From positions 1 to 31,594 of the forward strand of contig DJML01000053.1 of the NCBI GenBank assembly GCA_002436505.1: a stretch of 31,594 nt of DNA, in the 5' to 3' direction. The notes under the pieces were generated by a model. That model was not told the origin of the DNA and did no database searches. It was given only the letters and a program-made list of their open reading frames with translations. This DNA comes from Bacteroidetes bacterium UBA6491 (GTDB lineage: Bacteria; Bacteroidota; Bacteroidia; NS11-12g; UBA9320). Positions 8,252-16,727 of this stretch are shown here, piece by piece (within the stretch, counting starts at the first letter, position 1; each line of letters opens with the position of its first letter). A program made the position numbers and the translations under genes.

Positions 8252-10387
8252 CTACTCCTTTATGTTCTCCAGGCTTAGAAGAAAAGCATATTCAAAAGCG
8301 ACATCCTTAAACCTCTGAAAACGCCCGGATGCTCCTCCATGCCCTTGCTCCATCTCTGTTTTTAATAAAAGAAGGTTGTTGTCCGTCTTAAATTCCCTGA
8401 GTCTGGCAACCCATTTTGCAGGTTCCCAGTATTGCACCTGACTGTCGTGGAGTCCGGTAGTAACCAAAAGGTTTGGGTAATTTTTTGCTTCAATATTATC
8501 ATATGGGGAATACGATTTAATGTACTTGTAATATGTCTCGTCGTTTGGATTTCCCCATTCGTCATATTCTCCTGTGGTAAGTGGTATCGTTTCATCAAGC
8601 ATGGTAGAAACCACATCTACAAAAGGAACCGCGGCTACTACTCCGTTCCACATATCCGGTTCTAAGTTAATGACCGCTCCCATAAGCAATCCTCCTGCAC
8701 TTCCTCCCATTGCATAAAGATGTGGTGTTGAAGTATACCCTTCTTCAATAAGGTATTTGCCGCAATCAATGAAGTCATAAAAAGTGTTCTTTTTCTTCAA
8801 GAGTTTGCCATCATCATACCAGTGACGCCCCATCTCTTCTCCGCCTCTGATATGGGCAATTACGTAAACAAACCCGCGATCCAGAAGACTGAGCCGGGAA
8901 TGGCTGAAATACACATCGATTGAATTCCCGTAGGAGCCATATCCATAAAGCAGCAAAGGGCGCTTTCCATCCCTGGTCAATTCTCCTTTGTAAACTATTG
9001 ATACTGGAACATTTGCTCCGTCCCGGACTGTTACAAATGTTCTTTCCGTCCTGTATGCTGATTTATCATATCCTCCCACAACTTCTTGCTCCTTCTTAAG
9101 CACCCTCTCCCTTGTGTTCATATTATAATCAAAGATCGAAGAAGGGGTTATCAAGGAGGTATAGCCGACGCGAAACCACTCGGTATCAAATTCCGGATTG
9201 TTATCAGACCACAGCGAATAAGCTGCTTCATCTACTTCCATGTAATGGTCCTTTGCTCCATTGGAGGGCATGATCCTCAAATGAGTTAAGCCATTCGAAC
9301 GCTCACTAAGCACCAGGTAATCCCTGAAAGCGTCAATGCCTTCAAGCAAAACATCTTCCCTGTGTGCGATCACTTCTTTCCAGTTGTCCTTACCTGTTGC
9401 ACCTTCTTCACACTCCATCAGTCTGAAATTGATCGCATCCCAGTTGGTCAGCACGTACCATTTATCCTCTGCATGCGCAATACCGTACTCAATACCTCGC
9501 ACTCTTTCCTGGAACACCTTGAACTCACCGTCCGGGTCCCCTGCATCCAGGTACATGTATTCATTGGTAAGCGTTGATGATGAAGCGATTATAATGTACT
9601 TCTTTGATTTGCTTTTATACACAAATGTGGTAAAGGTCTCATCCTTTTCGAAATACACTTCCTCACTTTTATCATGAGCCATGCTATACTTCATTATCCA
9701 TTCTGAACGAAGGGTCTGCTCATTCCTTACCGAATAGAAAAGCGTGTTGTTATCATTTGCCCATGAAGCAGAGCCAGTTGTATTTGGAATAGAGATATCC
9801 AGAATCTTATTGTTGACAAGGTCCTTAAAATATATTGTATAGATTCTGCGGCTTACATTGTCTACACCAAAAGCGATCGTTTTACTGTCAGGGCTAACGC
9901 TGACACCTCCTACCTGGTAATAGGCATGGCCTTCAGCCATCTCATTCACATTCAGCATGATCTCTTCTTCGGCCTCAAGGTTTCCTTTGCGACGGCAGTA
10001 CAATGGGTATTCCCCGCCTTCTACGTACCGCACGTAATACCAGTATCCATTCAGCAGGTAAGGAACGGTCTCGTCATCCTTTTTTATCCTGTTGACAATC
10101 TCGTCATATAGTTTTTTCTGGAAAGGTTCGGTCTTGTGCATGACCGAATGCGTATATTCATTCTCAGCATTAAGATAGGCTATCACCTCAGGATCTTCCC
10201 TGTCATTGAGCCAGTAATATGGATCGATCCGAACATCTCCATGTATCGAGAGCTCTTTCTCTATTTTCTTGCAGACCGGTCCTTTGTTCTGTGCGTTCAC
10301 TTCAATCATATTTCCTGCAAAGAAACATAAGAAAATGAAGTGCCACCTAGTGATATGTGTAAACTGAGTCAAGAATTTTCGTCCCAT
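8252..10387 (-). CDS. Secreted S9A family oligopeptidase B-like serine peptidase
   Basis: 711 aa, close to oligopeptidase B length plus a signal peptide (hydrophobic WHFIFLCFFAG, cleavage probably after NAQ near residue 33). N-terminal marker DPYYWLNDREDPEVIAYLNA, then a beta-propeller region, then the alpha/beta-hydrolase domain with the catalytic triad: Ser563 in GGSAGG, Asp648 in TGLHDSQVQYW and His683 in QGHGGASG. Oligopeptidase B cleaves short peptides after Arg/Lys; here it would act in the periplasm, consistent with peptide scavenging or turnover. The start ATG lies inside the 3' end of the upstream secreted repeat protein (41-nt overlap), implying translational coupling. The triad and motifs are intact, so the enzyme should be active; the exact specificity is by family only. 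Confidence 0.92.
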   Translation of the reverse strand: MGRKFLTQFTHITRWHFIFLCFFAGNMIEVNAQNKGPVCKKIEKELSIHGDVRIDPYYWLNDREDPEVIAYLNAENEYTHSVMHKTEPFQKKLYDEIVNRIKKDDETVPYLLNGYWYYVRYVEGGEYPLYCRRKGNLEAEEEIMLNVNEMAEGHAYYQVGGVSVSPDSKTIAFGVDNVSRRIYTIYFKDLVNNKILDISIPNTTGSASWANDNNTLFYSVRNEQTLRSEWIMKYSMAHDKSEEVYFEKDETFTTFVYKSKSKKYIIIASSSTLTNEYMYLDAGDPDGEFKVFQERVRGIEYGIAHAEDKWYVLTNWDAINFRLMECEEGATGKDNWKEVIAHREDVLLEGIDAFRDYLVLSERSNGLTHLRIMPSNGAKDHYMEVDEAAYSLWSDNNPEFDTEWFRVGYTSLITPSSIFDYNMNTRERVLKKEQEVVGGYDKSAYRTERTFVTVRDGANVPVSIVYKGELTRDGKRPLLLYGYGSYGNSIDVYFSHSRLSLLDRGFVYVIAHIRGGEEMGRHWYDDGKLLKKKNTFYDFIDCGKYLIEEGYTSTPHLYAMGGSAGGLLMGAVINLEPDMWNGVVAAVPFVDVVSTMLDETIPLTTGEYDEWGNPNDETYYKYIKSYSPYDNIEAKNYPNLLVTTGLHDSQVQYWEPAKWVARLREFKTDNNLLLLKTEMEQGHGGASGRFQRFKDVAFEYAFLLSLENIKE

Positions 10388-11462
10388 TCAACCTGTAAGA
10401 TGTTTTTGACACAACCAGCTTATCATTTATCACGTAATCTGTCTTTAGACCATATTTTAATTTACCACGCTTATTATACGCATTGTAATCAAGTGAACTC
10501 TGCTTATCATCAGTCATCTTTTCAGTGGTTTGATATTTCAGCTGGCCGTTACTGAAGTAGGATCTGTATTCGTAGAATACTTTTTCATCCTGTTCATATG
10601 CATAGGCCATTTCAGACTGTAACTGATCTGAACCCCTATAAAAGTGCTGGATCTTTACAATTCGGTCATTGTGGTCATAACGCAAAATGCGCTTCACTTT
10701 TTCTCCTTTTGTTGTGGTGGTCACCCAGACTTCCATCCGTCCTCCGTTCTCAAGAGATTCCTTGCTGACACACACCGTATTTGTGTCGCTTTTTTTAACC
10801 TCCACTCCACGGGGGTCACAGGAATATTCCCATACATCCTTCAACTTACCTCTTTTATTGTAATATGTGGTTGATTGCTTCTCCCCGTTCTCATAGTACT
10901 CATGAATCATCCATGAACTTACCTTGCCATTCTTATAATTTCTTTGCTCTTTCAATTGACCTGAAAGATTGTATGCATAATCATTTCTTCGTACCTCTTT
11001 TTGCTTTTTATTATAACTTCGGTAGCTCGTAATTCCATGTGTGCTGAACTCCTGTTCTACCAGTTCATTCACTCGTCCTTTTCCGTCAAGTTTCTCGTGC
11101 CTGATTATTTCTCCACTATCCGAATAAAAATAATTCCACGACCTTACCAGTTTATCCTCAAGGTAACTGGCATACCTGACAAGCGATCCTCCATCATTAA
11201 AAGAGTAGTTTGTGGTCCATTGCTCTTTTACTTTCCCCTTTTTATTATAAAAGGTTTTATTCTCCCCGATAAATGCAAACTGGCTGGTATTGGCTGACCC
11301 GTCCAGATTTGATAAGATCTGTGGGTTGAAACTCGGCCGATAAACATATCCTGATTTATCTGAGACCATTGAATAATTGCTGTAGACCTGCCCTGTACAT
11401 TCAATAGTACATAGTGTAGCACAACAAATACACAGCAGCAGATATCTTGTTACGTCTTTCAT
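10347..11462 (-). CDS. Secreted repeat protein with YD/MORN-like beta-strand repeats, function unknown
   Basis: 371 aa with a Cys-rich signal segment (YLLLCICCATLCTIECTGQ). The mature part consists of about ten loosely conserved units of 20-30 residues with a Y-x-x-x-G-x-L/K pattern, for example YYENGEKQSTTYYNKRGKL and YSNYSMVSDKSG. These resemble the YD or MORN-like repeats of Bacteroidota surface proteins (YwqK/RHS-like strands). No catalytic motif is visible. It begins 3 bp after the stop of the alkyltransferase-like gene and overlaps the oligopeptidase start by 41 nt, so the three are probably one operon. I do not recognise a specific family. Confidence 0.7.
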   Translation of the reverse strand: MKDVTRYLLLCICCATLCTIECTGQVYSNYSMVSDKSGYVYRPSFNPQILSNLDGSANTSQFAFIGENKTFYNKKGKVKEQWTTNYSFNDGGSLVRYASYLEDKLVRSWNYFYSDSGEIIRHEKLDGKGRVNELVEQEFSTHGITSYRSYNKKQKEVRRNDYAYNLSGQLKEQRNYKNGKVSSWMIHEYYENGEKQSTTYYNKRGKLKDVWEYSCDPRGVEVKKSDTNTVCVSKESLENGGRMEVWVTTTTKGEKVKRILRYDHNDRIVKIQHFYRGSDQLQSEMAYAYEQDEKVFYEYRSYFSNGQLKYQTTEKMTDDKQSSLDYNAYNKRGKLKYGLKTDYVINDKLVVSKTSYRLNGTKILDSVYTYH

Positions 11463-11465
11463 TTA

Positions 11466-11816
11466 TTATAAAACTTTTAGTTCAAGATTTGGGTCCCAGA
11501 AAACATCGCTAAAATTAACGACCTGATCGTCCATGATCTTTATACCCTCGGCTTCAAGTCTTCTTTGCATCTCATGCTCGTTGGGAAAATGATGCTTTCC
11601 TGTAAGTGATCCGTTTCGGTTCACCACCCTATGTGCAGGAATGTTACGATCGCTAGAAAAGGAGTTGTTCATCGCCCATCCCACCATCCTTGAGGACCTT
11701 GCCGATCCAAGGTACCTGGCAATAGCCCCGTAACTGGTTACGCGGCCTGCAGGAATAAGGGCAGCTACCTCATAAACCGATTCAAAAAAATTAGTGTCAC
11801 GATCGCTTTCACTCAT
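11466..11816 (-). CDS. Alkyltransferase-like (ATL) DNA-binding protein, MGMT family without the active-site Cys
   Basis: 116 aa from the ATG at 11816; an upstream GTG at 11837 would add seven residues. The single domain matches the DNA-binding domain of O6-alkylguanine transferases: IPAGRVTSYGAIARYLG, then RMVGWAMNN and the motif IPAHRVVNRNGSLTG. MGMT has PCHRV at this position; here the alkyl-accepting Cys is Ala61. ATL proteins bind O6-alkylguanine, flip out the base and flag the lesion for nucleotide excision repair instead of repairing it directly. It is the first gene of a probable three-gene operon with two secreted proteins, an odd pairing that may not be functional. I see no -7 consensus upstream. 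Confidence 0.88.
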   Translation of the reverse strand: MSESDRDTNFFESVYEVAALIPAGRVTSYGAIARYLGSARSSRMVGWAMNNSFSSDRNIPAHRVVNRNGSLTGKHHFPNEHEMQRRLEAEGIKIMDDQVVNFSDVFWDPNLELKVL

Positions 11817-12067
11817 CGAACGAGATGTTTTAATCACCTTAGAAACAAATCAACTAAATTCTTAACGACTCGCTTACACACTTTTGTATTTAATCTGTAA
11901 AAAAACATAAACCAACAAAAGTTCGTCTGATATGTTGTATAATTTGCTCTGTTAAAATTTTTCGGGTACGGTGATTGCATCAAAAACCTGGGAAAGAAGA
12001 TAATCTGCACATTGACTTATAAAAAACGTGAGAGTTAAGTGATTTGTTAAATTTGCACAAGAAATAT
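11817..12067. other. Divergent intergenic region between the ATL and DUF5106 genes
   Basis: About 250 bp of AT-rich sequence. No ORF is supported. The only recognisable element is the -7 motif TAAATTTG at 12048-12055 for the plus-strand gene. Confidence 0.5.
12048..12055 (+). promoter_or_regulatory. Bacteroidota -7 element (thioredoxin-like protein gene)
   Basis: TAAATTTG, an exact TAnnTTTG match, 12 nt before the ATG at 12068. No -33 TTG at the usual distance. Confidence 0.35.
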
Positions 12068-13516
12068 ATGAATATGATCAGACCCATTGCCTTATTAATA
12101 ACATTTCTATCAGCCTGGACATTTGTCTCAGCTCAAAAAGGATATAATATTAAATTTCAGGTAAACGGACTTACCGAAGGTGACGCGATAGTTGCATTCT
12201 ATTACGGTGAAACGCAAAGAGCACTGGACACCATCACTTTTAATGAAAAAGGGGAGGCTGTATTAAAAGGTGAATCTAAACTTGACAATGGCATCTATCT
12301 TTTAGTGCTTCCAAACAGGACTTTCTTTGAATTTGTGGTCCCATCTGACGATCAGGAATTCACTTTTGTAGCTGATACTTCCCTGCGTGTAGAGAATCAA
12401 AGCTCAAAAGGATCCAAAGACAATGAAGCCTTCGTTAAATACCACCAGTATTCTCAGGAAATGGCCATCAAAACACGCGACCTGAAAGAGAAACTGAAAG
12501 ATGACAACCTATCTGAAAAGGAAAAAGAACAAATACGTGATGAGATCATCGCCATTAGCAAGAAAGCTGCAGCATACAGGAGCGATCTTAGAAATGAGTA
12601 CGAAGGCACTTTCATAGCTAAGGTATGGAAATCAATTGAAGAAGTAGAGATCCCGGAATATCTGGAAGAGGACACCACCGGGGCACGGTTCTTATATTAC
12701 AGGAATCATTACTGGGATAATTTCGATCTCTCTGACGACGGTTACATCAGAACCCCGGTCTTCCATGGCAGACTGGAATACTTCCTTACTAAAATGCACT
12801 CTCAGATCCCTGACAGTGTGGTGAAAGCGATCGACTTTCTGACCGCAAAGATTGAGGAAGCCGGCAGTAAAGAATTGTTTAAATATACAATATGGTGGTC
12901 TACCCGTCATTATGAGGAATCAAAGATCATGTGTATGGACCTTGTTCTTCACCATATGGCTAAAAACTACTACTGCGCAGGAAGATGTTTCTGGGCTGAT
13001 TCTTCAACAGTCGCTAAAATGTGCGAGCATGCACAGAAAGTTGGCCGACAGCTTTGTGGTCAAATTGCACCGGACATGAACCTGGCCGATACGACTTTCA
13101 TGAAGATGCACAGGCTGAGTGAAATAAATGCCAATGTGACCGTTCTGTTGTTCTGGGACCACGAATGTGGCCATTGCAAAAAAGAGGTTCCCAAGATCAA
13201 TGCAATGCTTGATTCAATGGCAGAAAAAGGTGTCATCGTTTACGGAATTTACACCCAGGGGGATTGGGAAGGCTGGAAAAAGTACCTTAGAAAGAATAAG
13301 ATCAAATTCCTGAACGTCATGGATGCCTTCAACAACAGCACTTACAGGAAGGATTATAACATTATTTCTACTCCTCAGTTGTATGTCCTTGACAAAGACA
13401 AAAGAATCAGGTTTAAACAGGTACCTGCCGACAACTTAGGTGAAATAATCAACTACATCCTTAAGGAGCAGCAAGAGCAGGAGGTATTTGACGACACTGT
13501 CGTTACTCCGGAGTAA
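12068..13516 (+). CDS. Exported thioredoxin-like protein with DUF4369 and DUF5106-type regions (TlpA/ResA-like)
   Basis: 482 aa from the ATG at 12068 (ATG 12074 equally possible), with a signal peptide ending FVSAQ. Residues about 25-120 form a DUF4369-type beta domain (KFQVNGLTEGDAIVAFYYG). The middle is helical and charged, with a predicted coiled coil (LKEKLKDDNLSEKEKEQIRD), and resembles DUF5106. The C-terminal thioredoxin fold has its active site at C367/C370 (HECGHCKKEVP) and the cis-Pro in STPQLYVLD. Such periplasmic proteins act as thiol-disulfide reductases or carriers. The redox motif is intact. It is monocistronic and converges with the beta-barrel protein gene, ending 11 bp apart. 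Family is clear; the partner is unknown. Confidence 0.85.
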   Translation: MNMIRPIALLITFLSAWTFVSAQKGYNIKFQVNGLTEGDAIVAFYYGETQRALDTITFNEKGEAVLKGESKLDNGIYLLVLPNRTFFEFVVPSDDQEFTFVADTSLRVENQSSKGSKDNEAFVKYHQYSQEMAIKTRDLKEKLKDDNLSEKEKEQIRDEIIAISKKAAAYRSDLRNEYEGTFIAKVWKSIEEVEIPEYLEEDTTGARFLYYRNHYWDNFDLSDDGYIRTPVFHGRLEYFLTKMHSQIPDSVVKAIDFLTAKIEEAGSKELFKYTIWWSTRHYEESKIMCMDLVLHHMAKNYYCAGRCFWADSSTVAKMCEHAQKVGRQLCGQIAPDMNLADTTFMKMHRLSEINANVTVLLFWDHECGHCKKEVPKINAMLDSMAEKGVIVYGIYTQGDWEGWKKYLRKNKIKFLNVMDAFNNSTYRKDYNIISTPQLYVLDKDKRIRFKQVPADNLGEIINYILKEQQEQEVFDDTVVTPE

Positions 13517-13527
13517 TAGAGCAACGT

Positions 13528-14178
13528 TTATTCTTTAAAGACCATTCTATAGATCTCTCCGAAAAATACGGCTATGCCGAGGTTATAGTAGGGCCCGCTT
13601 AGGTCGGCCAGCACCTCGTCTCCACCCACGAATCTTATGCCAATCCCTGCTTTGGCCCCCAGCCAACGGTTGAAATAATATACAGCATTCACCCCTGTTT
13701 CCAGAGGGACGATCATCTTGTCATTGAACCTGTATGGCGCTCCGTTCATATCATACTGTCGGATCTGATTTATTCCAAAACCCAACTGGACAGGTACCGA
13801 CAACTTCCATCTATCTTTTCGGTAAAATGAATATTCACCTGCAAATGTCAGATATGAAATGTTGCTTTTTGTATTTACTGTATCGGCAATTGCAGTAAAC
13901 TGGTCATAGACAATGACCTCTGAGATCGGTTCAGGCATAAAACTAAACCCCCAGTAGATCCGGAAGACGTCAGAATAATCCAACCCTCCAAAGAGTTCAT
14001 AGATCCTAACCGGCTCCCCGCTCAAAATCGAACTTCTCCCTGACAATCCGCCAATGACGCGTGAACCTCCTTTATATGCGGTTCTGATAGTATCGAGTAT
14101 CTGACCCTCAGCAACAGATGAAAATAGCATGGTTAAAACCATTATGATCAATCTGACGGATAACTGTTTCCTTATCAT
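13528..14178 (-). CDS. Predicted small outer-membrane beta-barrel protein
   Basis: 216 aa from the ATG at 14178, chosen because it starts a good signal peptide (IIMVLTMLFSSVAEGQ); upstream in-frame codons add a non-signal segment. The mature part has alternating hydrophobic/polar strands rich in Tyr, Phe and Gly (ISYLTFAGEYSFYRKDRWKL, VPVQLGFGINQIRQYD, NAVYYFNRWLGAKAGIGIRF) and ends in an aromatic strand (VFFGEIYRMVFKE), as expected for a barrel. No specific family is recognised. Only 43 bp separate its start from that of the MBOAT gene, which reads the other way. Confidence 0.65.
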   Translation of the reverse strand: MIRKQLSVRLIIMVLTMLFSSVAEGQILDTIRTAYKGGSRVIGGLSGRSSILSGEPVRIYELFGGLDYSDVFRIYWGFSFMPEPISEVIVYDQFTAIADTVNTKSNISYLTFAGEYSFYRKDRWKLSVPVQLGFGINQIRQYDMNGAPYRFNDKMIVPLETGVNAVYYFNRWLGAKAGIGIRFVGGDEVLADLSGPYYNLGIAVFFGEIYRMVFKE

Positions 14179-14192
14179 ACTCCTCTTTTCGA

Positions 14193-14200
14193 TATTTTTG
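14193..14200 (+). promoter_or_regulatory. Bacteroidota -7 element (MBOAT-SGNH operon)
   Basis: TATTTTTG, an exact TAnnTTTG match, inside the 43-bp gap between divergent starts. It ends 22 nt before the TTG start of the MBOAT gene, the same spacing seen for the gene at 1058. Confidence 0.4.
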
Positions 14201-14221
14201 CAAATTACTAAATTCAGGTAG

Positions 14222-15643
14222 TTGCATTTTAACTCGGTAGCATTCCTTATTTTCCTTCCTGTGGTGATCATCCTTTATTATTTGATCCCACACAGGTTTC
14301 GTTGGCTGCTTTTGCTCGCTTCGAGTTATTTCTTTTATGGTTTTTGGAAGATTGAATTCCTTACGCTCATTGTATTCAGCACGGTCATCGATTATTCACT
14401 TTCACGAAGGATTGCATTACTGGAACCAGGCTTAAAGAAAAAGGCGCTTCTGATCACCAGTATAACTGCCAATTTAGGTGTTTTATTCCTGTTCAAATAC
14501 CTTGTGTTGTTCCTTCCCTCCATCGAAATGATGCATCTGAATGTGTTTGCCGCTCAAAACCCTATGCAAGGTGAACTGCTCCATGTACTTTACTACTCCA
14601 TTCCTGTGGGTATATCATTCTATACCTTTCAGACAATGAGCTACACCATCGATGTGTATTTTGGACGTGTTAAACCTGCCGATCATCTTGGCAAATTCGC
14701 CGTGTTCGTTTCCTTTTTCCCACAACTGGTAGCTGGTCCAATTGAAAGGTACGCACACCTGAACCCGCAGTTGAAGGCCAGACACATACCAACCTATGAG
14801 AACTTCTCAAACGCGTTCCGTCTGATGTTATACGGTTTCTTTGTAAAAGTCTGTATTGCGGATAACCTCGCTCCGATGGTAGACCAGGTTTTTGCCGCGC
14901 CTGGATCTTTTTCCAACTGGAATGTGATCGCAGGAACCGTTGGTTTTGGATTCCAGATATATGCAGACTTTGCAGGATACACCCTGATCGCCCAGGGGGC
15001 TGCATTGTGTTTGGGTATTAACCTAATGGATAACTTTAAGACGCCTTATCTTTCACGTTCAATATCAGAATTTTGGAAAAGATGGCACATCTCTCTTTCT
15101 ACCTGGTTCAGGGATTATCTTTACATACCTTTAGGAGGGAACAGGGTTGCCATCAGCAGGTGGTCATTGAATATTTTCATAGTTTTTGTATTAAGTGGGT
15201 TCTGGCATGGAGCCAACTGGACGTTCTTGATCTGGGGAGGCATACACGGCCTTATCTATTTGCTTGAACGCATCGTTGGTCGTTACATTAACTGGTCCGG
15301 TTCAGCATCTTCATTCATCCGTTCACTGGCAGGCGTTAAAACCTTCTTTTTCGTAACTGTGGCCTGGGTATTCTTTAGAATTGACAAACTGGAGGATGCG
15401 GAAATTATCTTCCGAGAAGCACTGTTTGGAAATGGGAAAGAATTGCTTTCTTTATCTCCTCCTATCGTGGTTTTAATAACGCTCTTTTTGATCTCTGATA
15501 TTTGGTTATACAATAAGCGGTTCGACAGGGCCATTTCCAGGTGGCCAATGGCAGCACGATGGCTCTTGTACGCCTCGTTGTTATTTGCCATACTCACCCT
15601 CGGAGGACATATCAATCACCCGTTCATCTATTTCCAGTTCTAA
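14222..15643 (+). CDS. MBOAT family O-acyltransferase (AlgI/DltB-like)
   Basis: 473-aa inner-membrane protein with about 10-12 helices. It opens with the conserved N-terminus FNSVAFLIFLPVVIILYY and holds YSIPVGISFYTFQTMSYTID, PQLVAGPIERYAHL, the FWKRWHISLSTWFRDYLYIP block (His289) and the catalytic GFWHGANWTFLIWGG motif (His329). MBOAT proteins of this branch move acyl (usually acetyl) groups across the membrane for transfer to exported polysaccharides. The start is TTG at 14222: the preceding codon is a stop and no ATG/GTG would keep the family N-terminus. The SGNH-like gene starts 1 nt after the stop, giving the classic MBOAT plus SGNH pair. The glycan acylated is unknown. Confidence 0.93.
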   Translation: MHFNSVAFLIFLPVVIILYYLIPHRFRWLLLLASSYFFYGFWKIEFLTLIVFSTVIDYSLSRRIALLEPGLKKKALLITSITANLGVLFLFKYLVLFLPSIEMMHLNVFAAQNPMQGELLHVLYYSIPVGISFYTFQTMSYTIDVYFGRVKPADHLGKFAVFVSFFPQLVAGPIERYAHLNPQLKARHIPTYENFSNAFRLMLYGFFVKVCIADNLAPMVDQVFAAPGSFSNWNVIAGTVGFGFQIYADFAGYTLIAQGAALCLGINLMDNFKTPYLSRSISEFWKRWHISLSTWFRDYLYIPLGGNRVAISRWSLNIFIVFVLSGFWHGANWTFLIWGGIHGLIYLLERIVGRYINWSGSASSFIRSLAGVKTFFFVTVAWVFFRIDKLEDAEIIFREALFGNGKELLSLSPPIVVLITLFLISDIWLYNKRFDRAISRWPMAARWLLYASLLFAILTLGGHINHPFIYFQF

Positions 15644-15644
15644 T

Positions 15645-16727
15645 ATGACAGCCAACTGGAAAAATATCGCACGTAAAACAGGGATCAGGATGATCCTTCT
15701 TACGTTTATTGTCTTACTTTCTTCCGTTGTTTATGAGCGTTTCTTATGGAAAAGAGACCTTGAGAAGGAGGCACCAATGCTCCTCGACCTGATAGAAATG
15801 CAGGATACCGCCCGCATTATCTATTTTGGAGAATCTTCAAACTTCAGTTTTAACCCGGAAAAAGATTCACTCACTGACAGGATCAGTGATTTTATATCCT
15901 ACTATTACCCTGAAATACCTTTTGGGACGCTGAACCACAGCGCATACCATGCAGGTATATACAAGCCTGTTATTAGGTCCATACCTGAGAGCAGCAGTAT
16001 AGAAACGGTGATCGTAACATTAAACTTAAGGACACTTGATCAGGCTGCTATCCATTCTGAACTTGAAACAGCATTGCAGAAAATGGCAGTGATGTATGAA
16101 CCCCGCCCGCCACTCTTAAACAGGATACTGATGACACTTAACCAGTACGATGATAAAAGTTATGTGGAAAGGGACAGGGAAATGTGGGAACAATGGACCT
16201 ATGATACTTTAAGGTCCGACGAAGTTGATTTTCCGTATCCAACGATCAGGAAATGGTGTGAAGCCACGAAATTCCCTTTGCCTGATGGTACTGAAGATAT
16301 GGCCAAACGCGAACTGGCAGATCATTACATCAAAGCATACGCCTTTTTTATCAATGAAAACAATCCCAGAATTAGTGATCTTGATGACATCGTTGAGATA
16401 TGTAATGACAAAGGATTGAACCTTGTTTTCCATCTTCTGTCAGAAAATATTGAATTCGCTGACAGTCTTGTAGGAGACAATCTGGTTTGGCTGATAAAAA
16501 GAAACCGGGACTACCTCACTGAAAGATACAGTAAAAAAGGGGTTCTGGTAGTTGACAATCTCACCACAGTGCCGGGCTGGGATTTCACGGACCAGAACTG
16601 GACCACCGAGCATTACGGGGAATTTGGCCGTCAGCTGGTTGCAAGAAACGTAGCTGACAGCCTTAGAAAATGGTACCCTGACGCATATGTCAGTCAAAGG
16701 ATCATCCGGTCCTCTACTCCAGATTGA
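15645..16727 (+). CDS. Membrane-anchored SGNH-like protein, partner of the MBOAT acyltransferase
   Basis: 360 aa from the ATG at 15645, one base after the MBOAT stop. One N-terminal helix (IRMILLTFIVLLSSVVY) anchors a periplasmic domain. Residues 58-70 (RIIYFGESSNFSF) look like SGNH block I with Ser64 as candidate nucleophile (GES rather than GDS). The stretch near NHSAYHAGIY may be block II, and VIVTLNLRTL carries the block III Asn. Near the C-terminus, TTEHYGEFGRQLVARNVADS holds a His (323) in block V position, but Asp is missing three residues before it. This arrangement recalls AlgJ/AlgX, DltD and PatB partners that complete transfer onto the glycan. The call rests on the gene pair and short motifs. 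Its end overlaps the opposite DUF4139 gene by 14 bp. Confidence 0.75.
   Translation: MTANWKNIARKTGIRMILLTFIVLLSSVVYERFLWKRDLEKEAPMLLDLIEMQDTARIIYFGESSNFSFNPEKDSLTDRISDFISYYYPEIPFGTLNHSAYHAGIYKPVIRSIPESSSIETVIVTLNLRTLDQAAIHSELETALQKMAVMYEPRPPLLNRILMTLNQYDDKSYVERDREMWEQWTYDTLRSDEVDFPYPTIRKWCEATKFPLPDGTEDMAKRELADHYIKAYAFFINENNPRISDLDDIVEICNDKGLNLVFHLLSENIEFADSLVGDNLVWLIKRNRDYLTERYSKKGVLVVDNLTTVPGWDFTDQNWTTEHYGEFGRQLVARNVADSLRKWYPDAYVSQRIIRSSTPD

Noticed and set aside
16714..16727. Tail-to-tail overlap of the SGNH-like and DUF4139 genes as possible antisense control
   Set aside because: Fourteen bases of convergent overlap are common in compact genomes, and no structure suggests regulation.
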